DNA from: Candidatus Martarchaeota archaeon
GTDB taxonomy: Archaea > Micrarchaeota > Micrarchaeia > Micrarchaeales > Micrarchaeaceae
Assembly (NCBI GenBank): GCA_023474155.1
Contig: JAMCYJ010000045.1
Span: 1 to 24,768, forward strand
Length of the DNA: 24,768 bases
Direction of reading: 5' to 3'
Shown here: positions 1-6,710 of the stretch, one piece after another
How positions within the stretch are numbered: position 1 is the stretch's first letter
Layout: every line of letters begins with the position of its first letter
Translations under genes and position numbers: made by a program
Notes under the pieces: generated by a model
Told to the model about the DNA's origin: nothing
The model's input: the letters and a program-made list of their open reading frames with translations, nothing else
The model's database searches: none

Positions 1-1
1 A

Positions 2-838
2 TACCTGAACCTTGGGAAAATGAGAGTAGAGGAAGCACTTGGCAACGGCACTGTAGCTTACCAAAACATTGAATATGAACCAATAAAAAAGGACTTTGTC
101 ATAAGCTATGTATTCGCAAGGATAATTGTGAGCGCGCTTAGGAGCAGGCATTTTATCGACGACTATGCCAGTGCGGAGGCAAAAAGGTGCATTGATGCAA
201 TGGGCAGTGAAAGCGGCGACGGAATAATAAGGCTTTCCCGCGAGGCAGGGATTAATGCGAGCTTAGAGGTGCACGATAACCAAGAATTCTTTGCTATAAA
301 GTTTGCAGATTTTCTTGGCAGCAGCAGTTCATTGGATCTCGTAAACTTGAAGCTGCATAAAGGCATGGTATTTTTAGAGAGATACAATTTCCTTAAGTTT
401 TTCGAAGGCCCTGCAAGAAATGCAATTAAAAAAAACCTTCCGATAAAACAGGCAGATATACCTGCGCAAGCATTCAAGATTGCAAGACAAATAAAAGTGC
501 AGCCGCGCGAGACAAGAGAGGAAAAAACTGCACCTGGGCAATATGCATGGATCGAAAAGCTCCTTAGGGTGCCGATTCCAGATGTAAGGCACAGGATAGT
601 AAACCTTATACTTGCGCCTTATTTCGTGACAGTAAGGAAATTTTCAGAGGAAAAGGCATTCATGCTGATTTCCGGGTATATAGAGAAATGCAAGGAACTG
701 GAAGGAAACACAAAAATAAATGATGCATACATAAGATACCAGTGCAGGTACGCAAAAGGCAAGAAAATGAGGCCTCTCGCATTTGAAAAGTCAAAAGACC
801 TGCTCAAGGACGTCATAGACCTTGACGAATTAGCATAG
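2..838 (+). CDS. priL: DNA primase large subunit PriL N-domain joined to a PriX-like domain (5' partial)
   Basis: Probable non-catalytic primase subunit, which would partner PriS in making replication primers. The frame is open to the left window edge and the first ATG (nt 20) has no good SD, so the gene is probably 5'-truncated; numbering here runs from that ATG (272 residues). Residues about 1-160 resemble the helical PriL N-domain, including a segment around LVNLKLHKGMVFLERYNF (107-124). Residues about 175-268 (WIEKLLRVPIPDVRHRIVN, then LAPYFV and a YIRYQCRYAKGKKMRPLAF stretch) resemble PriX, the noncatalytic subunit described in Sulfolobus. The four-cysteine iron-sulfur domain that normally ends PriL is absent: only two cysteines lie in the C-terminal part. 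Residues 199-272 are encoded inside the 924-bp duplicated unit. Family assignment is from remembered motifs; primase-related is fairly sure, the exact domain naming less so. Confidence 0.7.
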   Translation, partial: YLNLGKMRVEEALGNGTVAYQNIEYEPIKKDFVISYVFARIIVSALRSRHFIDDYASAEAKRCIDAMGSESGDGIIRLSREAGINASLEVHDNQEFFAIKFADFLGSSSSLDLVNLKLHKGMVFLERYNFLKFFEGPARNAIKKNLPIKQADIPAQAFKIARQIKVQPRETREEKTAPGQYAWIEKLLRVPIPDVRHRIVNLILAPYFVTVRKFSEEKAFMLISGYIEKCKELEGNTKINDAYIRYQCRYAKGKKMRPLAFEKSKDLLKDVIDLDELA

Positions 839-1537
839 CTGAAATTGATCGACAGCGCAAAACAATGCTTGGAGGCATGGAGGTATTATTGGTTTTTGAA
901 ATAGAAATAGGAGGATTTAATGAACGTTAATACAAATATAAACAAATTAAAGGCCGTCTCGCTAAGGCTGCATAAAAAGTACATGGGAAAAATCCAGACA
1001 GTAGGAAAAATGAAAATAGGCTACGATGATCTTAAAATCTATTATACGCCAGGAGTCGCATACCCATGCCTTGAGATCAGCAGAAAACATGAGCTGTCAT
1101 ACGATTATACAAACAGAGGGAACAGCGTCGCAATCGTCACGAACGGCACGCGCATACTAGGGCTCGGGAAAATAGGCCCTGAGGCAGGAATGCCTGTCAT
1201 GGAGGGCAAGGCATTGCTCATGAAGAAATTCGGGGCACTTGATGCGGTGCCTCTTGCGATAAGCGCGCGGACAGAAAACGAGATTGTGGATTTTGTCAAA
1301 ATGATAGCCCCGTCATTCGGCATAGTAAATATAGAGGACATCGAAATGCCGCTATCCCTAAAAGTAGTGAGAAGGCTCAGGAAAGAAGCGGATATACCCA
1401 TATTCTACGACGACAGCGACGGCACGGGCATAGTCGCAAGAGCGGCGCTGATAAATGCGGCAAAGCTTGTAAAAAAGGACATCGGAAAAATGAAGATAGT
1501 AGTCAACGGCACTGGTGCCGCAGGGATAGGCATAGCC
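614..1537 (+). repeat. 924-bp tandem direct repeat, copy 1
   Basis: First copy of a unit repeated head-to-tail at 1538-2461 with no spacer. It begins inside the primase gene at codon Ala199 and ends inside the malic enzyme at codon Ala206. The copies look identical wherever I compared them, including the intergenic stretch and third codon positions. The bases flanking the breakpoints (613 t against 1537 c; 1538 g against 2462 a) differ, so there is no microhomology. The unit length is a multiple of three and the joint falls between codons, so the reading frame is kept. Confidence 0.97.
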
Positions 1538-1762
1538 GCGCCTTATTTCGTGACAGTAAGGAAATTTTCAGAGGAAAAGGCATTCATGCTGATTTCCGGG
1601 TATATAGAGAAATGCAAGGAACTGGAAGGAAACACAAAAATAAATGATGCATACATAAGATACCAGTGCAGGTACGCAAAAGGCAAGAAAATGAGGCCTC
1701 TCGCATTTGAAAAGTCAAAAGACCTGCTCAAGGACGTCATAGACCTTGACGAATTAGCATAG
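920..1762 (+). pseudogene. Chimeric ORF: truncated malic enzyme fused in frame to the primase C-terminus
   Basis: Created by the 924-bp tandem duplication. Its 280 codons are residues 1-206 of the malic enzyme (through the first glycine loop of the NAD-binding domain, NGTGAAGIGIA) followed directly by residues 199-272 of the upstream primase subunit. It keeps the malic enzyme's own SD (AGGAGG, ending 7 nt before the ATG), so it could be translated. It lacks the rest of the Rossmann domain and cannot be a complete malic enzyme, and it carries only the last three quarters of the PriX-like domain. I treat it as a non-functional by-product, either of a recent duplication or of an assembly error. 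The intact malic enzyme follows immediately. Confidence 0.85.
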
Positions 1763-2461
1763 CTGAAATTGATCGACAGCGCAAAACAATGCTTGGAGGC
1801 ATGGAGGTATTATTGGTTTTTGAAATAGAAATAGGAGGATTTAATGAACGTTAATACAAATATAAACAAATTAAAGGCCGTCTCGCTAAGGCTGCATAAA
1901 AAGTACATGGGAAAAATCCAGACAGTAGGAAAAATGAAAATAGGCTACGATGATCTTAAAATCTATTATACGCCAGGAGTCGCATACCCATGCCTTGAGA
2001 TCAGCAGAAAACATGAGCTGTCATACGATTATACAAACAGAGGGAACAGCGTCGCAATCGTCACGAACGGCACGCGCATACTAGGGCTCGGGAAAATAGG
2101 CCCTGAGGCAGGAATGCCTGTCATGGAGGGCAAGGCATTGCTCATGAAGAAATTCGGGGCACTTGATGCGGTGCCTCTTGCGATAAGCGCGCGGACAGAA
2201 AACGAGATTGTGGATTTTGTCAAAATGATAGCCCCGTCATTCGGCATAGTAAATATAGAGGACATCGAAATGCCGCTATCCCTAAAAGTAGTGAGAAGGC
2301 TCAGGAAAGAAGCGGATATACCCATATTCTACGACGACAGCGACGGCACGGGCATAGTCGCAAGAGCGGCGCTGATAAATGCGGCAAAGCTTGTAAAAAA
2401 GGACATCGGAAAAATGAAGATAGTAGTCAACGGCACTGGTGCCGCAGGGATAGGCATAGCC
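1538..2461 (+). repeat. 924-bp tandem direct repeat, copy 2
   Basis: Second copy of the unit at 614-1537. It supplies the primase-derived 3' end of the chimeric ORF, the 81-nt intergenic stretch with the SD, and the first 206 codons of the intact malic enzyme. Confidence 0.97.
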
Positions 2462-3130
2462 AGTCTGCTTATAAGTTCAGGCATCAGCAACATTGTAATG
2501 TGCGACACGGCAGGCATAATTTACAAGGGAAGAAAGGAAAACATGAATGAATTCAAGGCAGAAATATCTGAAAAAACAAATCCAAAACTGCAAAAAGGGT
2601 CTCTCGAAGATGCGGTGGATGGCGCGGACGCATTAATAGGAGTATCAACAAAGGGCGCGTTTTCAAAACAGCTGATACAGAAGATGAACAAAGATGCGAT
2701 TGTATTCGCACTCGCCAATCCATTTCCGGAGATAGGTTATTATGAGGCAAAGGAGGCAGGGGCAGCCATTGTAGCAACAGGAAGAAGCGATTTTCCGAAC
2801 CAGATAAACAATTTCATAGCATTCCCAGGCGCATTGCGCGGACTGCTTGAAACAAGGGCAAATAGGATAAACAGCGATATACTTATAGCTGCAAGCGACG
2901 CGCTTGCAGATCTTGCATCAGAGGCAGCGCGCGGAAAAAACAAGGAGAGGATAATACCAAAATTTGAGAGTGAATCGGCCGCAATAAAAATAACAACGGC
3001 GGTCGCAACAGCGGTTGCAAAGGCGGCGATCAAGACAGGCGCCGGCGGAAAAAAGGTTTCGCCCGGCGAAATAGAAAAGAAGATAAAGAAATTATTTTCA
3101 GATTACAGGAAAATAGAAGAGAGCTTATGA
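1844..3130 (+). CDS. NAD(P)-dependent malic enzyme (malate dehydrogenase, oxaloacetate-decarboxylating)
   Basis: Converts malate to pyruvate and CO2 with reduction of NAD(P), linking C4 acids to pyruvate. The 428-residue length matches the short prokaryotic form without a phosphotransacetylase domain. Visible landmarks are YTPGVA (42-47, catalytic Tyr), the segment ILGLGKIGPEAGMPVMEGK with catalytic Lys97, the acidic EDI (139-141) and DD (164-165) metal-binding residues, and an NAD-binding glycine loop NGTGAAGIGIA (196-206). The second metal motif reads FYDDSDGTGI where most relatives have FHDDQHGTAI, which is unusual. AGGAGG precedes the ATG by 7 nt. The gene overlaps the next one by ATGA, so the two are probably translationally coupled. 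Its 5' half is duplicated upstream. NAD versus NADP preference cannot be read here. Confidence 0.9.
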   Translation: MNVNTNINKLKAVSLRLHKKYMGKIQTVGKMKIGYDDLKIYYTPGVAYPCLEISRKHELSYDYTNRGNSVAIVTNGTRILGLGKIGPEAGMPVMEGKALLMKKFGALDAVPLAISARTENEIVDFVKMIAPSFGIVNIEDIEMPLSLKVVRRLRKEADIPIFYDDSDGTGIVARAALINAAKLVKKDIGKMKIVVNGTGAAGIGIASLLISSGISNIVMCDTAGIIYKGRKENMNEFKAEISEKTNPKLQKGSLEDAVDGADALIGVSTKGAFSKQLIQKMNKDAIVFALANPFPEIGYYEAKEAGAAIVATGRSDFPNQINNFIAFPGALRGLLETRANRINSDILIAASDALADLASEAARGKNKERIIPKFESESAAIKITTAVATAVAKAAIKTGAGGKKVSPGEIEKKIKKLFSDYRKIEESL

Positions 3131-4344
3131 CAAAAAATACTAAAGTTGCGCATGGAAAAGGCAGCGTTGCAATAATCGGCGCAGGAGTCAACGGAATGTT
3201 TTGCGCATATTACCTGTTAAAAATGGGCTATCGCGTGAAGGTCTTAGACAAAGTCGCAGACGGGCTGACATCAAAAAACAATGCTGGCTTGCTGACCCCG
3301 TCGCTCACGCCTGCTCCGAAAATAAGCACTAGCGAGGTAATAAAGGCATTAACAGGAGGGGACGGCCCGATATCCATAAGCCCGCTCAGGGTTGCAGCCG
3401 ACCCTATATGGTTCCTTAAGGCTGCCAAATATGCCAATGATGAATCCCGGACGCAAAAGATAATAGATATGGGCAAGGACAGCTTGAAGCTGTATACAGA
3501 GTTCTTCGGCTCTGAAAAGATCAACGCAGATGTAAAGAAGGGGGTTGCTGCGCTTTACAGCAGCACTGAGGAGGCGCGGCGGCTTTCAAAAAAATACCAC
3601 GGAAAATTCATAGGTGAAAAAAGCATCAGATCTTTAGGATATACTGAACTGCAAGGAGGGATAATATTCAAAGACGAGCTTTCTATAAATCCTATAAAGC
3701 TGTTTGCAGGGCTGAGAGAAAAAATAATCGAGCTCGGCGCACGCATGGAATTTGGGGATGAGGCAAAACTTTATGTGCGCGGCGGCTCGGTCGAATGCAT
3801 ACGCGCAGGCGCCAAAAAGATCTACGCGGATAAATATATTGCTACGGCCGGATCATGGTCCGGTCGTCTTCTCGGGCCGACAAAAATAAATCCGCACATC
3901 GAACCCGCAAGGGGATTCTCAATGCTGTTTTCAACAGGGGGCAGGAAGATAATTTCCGCGCCGGCGCTGCTTGAGGATTACGGTATCGCAATAGCGCAGC
4001 ACAGCGCCAACCTTGTAAGGATCACGTCGTTTTTCGAATTGCAGGGAATGGATCATGATCTGAAAAAGAAGAAGGAGGAATGGCTTCTCGGAATAATAAA
4101 AAAACATTTAATTAACTACGCAAAAATGAAACTAATAAAAAAATATTACGGGTTCAGGCCTTGCACTCCAAACAACATGCCTGTGATAGGCGCTGCGCCT
4201 GAAATAGACAATCTGTTCATCGCAACAGGGCAGTGCAGACTTGGCGTAACGCTTGCGCCTATAACAGGAAAAATAATCTCTGAAATGATAGACCGCAGGC
4301 CTATTAAAAAATATATGTGGCTGCGGGAATTTGTGAAAAATTAG
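3127..4344 (+). CDS. FAD-dependent oxidoreductase, DadA/glycine oxidase (DAO) superfamily
   Basis: Flavoprotein of 405 residues predicted to oxidise an amine or amino acid. The N-terminal FAD-binding strand-turn-helix reads SVAIIGAGVNG (13-23) and ends in an acidic residue in VLDK. Near the C-terminus GFRPCTPNNMPVIG followed by LFIATGQCRLGVTLAP is the typical FAD-closing region of D-amino acid dehydrogenases and glycine oxidases. No signal peptide or membrane segment is evident, so it is likely cytoplasmic. It overlaps the malic enzyme by 4 nt, suggesting one transcript, and is followed after 7 nt by a nucleotidyltransferase. The substrate cannot be told from sequence; D-amino acid, glycine or a related secondary amine are the family's options. 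Confidence 0.82.
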   Translation: MTKNTKVAHGKGSVAIIGAGVNGMFCAYYLLKMGYRVKVLDKVADGLTSKNNAGLLTPSLTPAPKISTSEVIKALTGGDGPISISPLRVAADPIWFLKAAKYANDESRTQKIIDMGKDSLKLYTEFFGSEKINADVKKGVAALYSSTEEARRLSKKYHGKFIGEKSIRSLGYTELQGGIIFKDELSINPIKLFAGLREKIIELGARMEFGDEAKLYVRGGSVECIRAGAKKIYADKYIATAGSWSGRLLGPTKINPHIEPARGFSMLFSTGGRKIISAPALLEDYGIAIAQHSANLVRITSFFELQGMDHDLKKKKEEWLLGIIKKHLINYAKMKLIKKYYGFRPCTPNNMPVIGAAPEIDNLFIATGQCRLGVTLAPITGKIISEMIDRRPIKKYMWLREFVKN

Positions 4345-4351
4345 TGGTTGC

Positions 4352-5026
4352 ATGAAGGCATTTATTCTTGCCGGAGGGTATGGAACAAGGCTAAGGCCGC
4401 TGACGAACAAGACACCAAAGCCGCTGCTTGAGCTTGCGGGAAAGCCCATTATAGAATGGCAAATTGAATGGCTGGCCAAAAACGGCGCGGACTCTTTTGT
4501 TATAGGAATAGGGTACCTCAAGCACAAGATAAGGGATTACTTCAAGGGCGCTGATCTTGACATAGAATTTATCGCGGAGGACGAACCGCTCGGAACAGGC
4601 GGCGCGATAAAAAATGCAGAACTGCTGCTTGCAAAGGAAAAGGAGTTCATTGCTGTGAACGGAGATATAATCTCCTCGCTGAGCCCGAGAAGGCTGTCAT
4701 TGCACGAAAACGATATCGTCTCGATGGCGCTTGTGCCATTGAAAAGCCCGTACGGAGTAATAAAGACCAAGGGCTCAAGGGTAGCCGAATTTAGGGAAAA
4801 ACCTTTGCTTAAGGGATATTGGCTCAACGCAGGAGTATACAAGATTTCGAATAAGATCTTCGGAATGCTACCTGAAAAAGGCAGCCTTGAAGAGCTGTTC
4901 CAAAAACTGGCGCAAAAAAACAGGATGGGCTGCACGAAGTTTCCTGATGTTTACTGGAGATCAGTGGATTCGCTAAAAGACATGGAAGAAGCGGATGAAG
5001 CCCTGAAATCAGGTGCTGTTTATTAG
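4352..5026 (+). CDS. Sugar-1-phosphate nucleotidyltransferase (GlmU/RfbA/ManC-like, catalytic domain only)
   Basis: Activates a sugar 1-phosphate to an NDP-sugar for glycan synthesis. The 224 residues hold just the catalytic Rossmann-like domain: GGYGTRLRPLT (8-18), TPKPLLELAGKPIIEW with the phosphate-contacting Lys, EPLGTGGAI (78-86), and the metal-site GD in AVNGDI (101-106). EFREKP is also family-typical. The left-handed beta-helix of bifunctional relatives is missing. It could be a glucose-1-phosphate thymidylyl- or uridylyl-, or mannose-1-phosphate guanylyltransferase; the sequence alone does not decide. It sits 7 nt after the FAD oxidoreductase and one gene before a glycosyltransferase. 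Its stop overlaps the stop of the convergent gene by 4 nt. Confidence 0.85.
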   Translation: MKAFILAGGYGTRLRPLTNKTPKPLLELAGKPIIEWQIEWLAKNGADSFVIGIGYLKHKIRDYFKGADLDIEFIAEDEPLGTGGAIKNAELLLAKEKEFIAVNGDIISSLSPRRLSLHENDIVSMALVPLKSPYGVIKTKGSRVAEFREKPLLKGYWLNAGVYKISNKIFGMLPEKGSLEELFQKLAQKNRMGCTKFPDVYWRSVDSLKDMEEADEALKSGAVY

Positions 5027-5364
5027 GCTCCTTTTCTCAGGAATTTTTTGATTTCCTGCTTTTGGATTTCGCCTATTCTCTTTGCTTCCTCTATGTTTCC
5101 TGAAAGCAGAAACATCTGCTTGGCCATCTGAATGTGCCCTGAATTCTCAAAATGCATTCCTGCCTCGTCTAAATAGTGTTCTGCTGCATTATACTGGTTC
5201 GCCTTTGCGCTCTTTATCGCCAGCGCAGTCGAATAGCAGTCCAGCCCGGCCCTGTACTCCTCGTATTCAGCCGCTGTTTTAAATGCGTTTCTCAATACAT
5301 TCTCTGACAGGAGCCTGCTTGCGCTCTTATTGCTGTTTTGTTTTTGATTGTTTTTTCTAAACAT
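5023..5364 (-). CDS. Small all-helical (TPR-like) protein of unknown function
   Basis: A 113-residue, probably all-alpha protein that I do not recognise as a named family. The centre (about 35-95) reads like two or three TPR-type helical hairpins, with small and large hydrophobics alternating in segments such as AEHYLDEAGMHFENSGHIQM and AKQMFLLSGNIEEAKRIG. The N-terminus is basic and Asn/Gln-rich, and there is no signal peptide or membrane helix. The stop codon overlaps that of the convergent nucleotidyltransferase, and the upstream side faces an AT-rich divergent promoter region shared with the glycosyltransferase. It resembles in style, though not clearly in sequence, the three helical orphans at 12663-13996. 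Confidence 0.72.
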   Translation of the reverse strand: MFRKNNQKQNSNKSASRLLSENVLRNAFKTAAEYEEYRAGLDCYSTALAIKSAKANQYNAAEHYLDEAGMHFENSGHIQMAKQMFLLSGNIEEAKRIGEIQKQEIKKFLRKGA

Positions 5365-5478
5365 ACTTATACGCCATTAAAAATCAAATTATTTTGAATT
5401 TATTATTTTATATTTTATGACATAATTAAAATAATATTTGTCTATTAGATATTTATCCTTTTAGTTTCCAGTGGTGCA

Positions 5479-6546
5479 ATGGACAGAAAAAATACAGAGC
5501 TCAGCGCAATCATATTTTCAAGGAATGACGTTGAGGATGCGCTCAAACTCGTTGAAGACATATACAGTACATTCGACGAAATCGTGCTCATAGATCAAAG
5601 CGACAGCGCCAAGCATATGTACGTTCTTAGCCAAAAAAAGAAAAAAAGGCTGAAAAAACTGAAAGTCTTCTATTCTGTCGCGCTCGGCGACCCTGCTCCG
5701 CTGCGCATGTGGGGATTGGGAAAATGCTCTGGAAAATGGATCATGCTTATCGACACAGACGAAAGGATAAACACAGAGCTGAAAAAAGACATAAGAAAAC
5801 TTATAAAAACACGGAGCATGGGATTCGCAATCAAAAGATACGAGCACTTTATGAAAAACGGAAAAATGGTCAATAAAGATGCTGGATTCACATGGCAGAT
5901 AAGGCTCTATAGGAAAGACAGCGTAAGCTACAAAGGCATGACCCATGAGTTGGCGGAAATACACGGAGGCGTCGAAAGGCTCGACGGCAGGTATTTTATG
6001 GACCACTATGTGGACTATGACGCAAGGCCCAGGGAATATGGCGAGCTTAACAAATTCCAATTCAGGATGAATTACAAAACAATGAACCGCGAGATATCAG
6101 ACAACATATATAAATTCCTGATGCACGGGCGCGGCGGACCAACAACAAGGCTGCTTGATGCGATTGTGAAGGCGTACGAAATAATCGGATTCAAGACAGA
6201 AGACGACGAGCTCAGCAATACGGACTATTTCCTTTTCTATCTTATAAAAAACTACGGATTCGCAAAAAGGCTCAACAGCAGGCAGAGCGTCATTCAAATT
6301 GCAAGGTCGACAAGAGAGCTTGTAAAGCAGATAAACGCATGGAAAAACGAGGCGGGCTCGGACGAAGTGTTCAGGATTTCGCAGATAATAAACAGCATTG
6401 GGGTAATAAGGTTTTTAGGATTAGACAATGAAGAAACAGTAGAGAAATTGGCAAAGAAGTATAAAAACAAAAAACAAGGGATTTCGCTGCTGATCAGCCT
6501 GCTGAAGGAGAAATATAGAGAAGAGAAGGGACGCCCGCGGAAATAA
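5479..6546 (+). CDS. Glycosyltransferase family 2 protein
   Basis: Predicted inverting GT-A glycosyltransferase of 355 residues. The N-terminal strand ELSAIIFSRND and LIDQSDS (about 38-44) match the GT2 nucleotide-binding core, and LIDTDERI (90-97) supplies the DxD metal motif (D92, D94). WQIRLYRKD and the following MTHELAE fit the lipopolysaccharide core (WaaE-like) branch, where a conserved His-Glu follows the acceptor loop. The C-terminal about 150 residues are helical and I see no membrane segment. It has its own promoter region, with a TATA-like element around 5448-5458 and GGTG just before the ATG. A role in surface glycan synthesis with the upstream nucleotidyltransferase is inference from context. 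Confidence 0.82.
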   Translation: MDRKNTELSAIIFSRNDVEDALKLVEDIYSTFDEIVLIDQSDSAKHMYVLSQKKKKRLKKLKVFYSVALGDPAPLRMWGLGKCSGKWIMLIDTDERINTELKKDIRKLIKTRSMGFAIKRYEHFMKNGKMVNKDAGFTWQIRLYRKDSVSYKGMTHELAEIHGGVERLDGRYFMDHYVDYDARPREYGELNKFQFRMNYKTMNREISDNIYKFLMHGRGGPTTRLLDAIVKAYEIIGFKTEDDELSNTDYFLFYLIKNYGFAKRLNSRQSVIQIARSTRELVKQINAWKNEAGSDEVFRISQIINSIGVIRFLGLDNEETVEKLAKKYKNKKQGISLLISLLKEKYREEKGRPRK

Positions 6547-6655
6547 ATGCAATGAAAACAAATATACAGAATATATAAAAAGGATTTAATAACTGCGCAG
6601 GGTATTGATTAATAATCATTATTTATTTTTATTTCAAATAGGCATACAGCATATC

Positions 6656-6707
6656 TTTTTTTAAATAGCATTTACTTTTAATGCAATGGCATGCCCATAT
6701 GGGTGAT
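6656..6707 (+). promoter_or_regulatory. TATA element and SD of the mcm gene
   Basis: A TATA-like run (tttttttaaatag, 6655-6667) is followed by GGTGAT (6702-6707) exactly 4 nt before the ATG at 6711. GGTGAT complements the usual archaeal 16S 3' end, and the cysD gene has the same motif with the same 4-nt spacing. An in-frame ATG at 6681 lies only about 18 nt from the TATA centre and has no SD, so 6711 is preferred. Confidence 0.65.
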
Positions 6708-6710
6708 TTT

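Noticed and set aside
877..930. A 17-codon frame starting at ATG 877 and overlapping the malic enzyme start (repeated at 1801-1854)
   Set aside because: The GGAGG lies only one base before the ATG, the peptide resembles nothing, and the downstream SD serves the malic enzyme. Probably chance.
6681..6710. ATG 6681 as the mcm start
   Set aside because: No SD and too close to the TATA element; ATG 6711 has GGTGAT at 4 nt.
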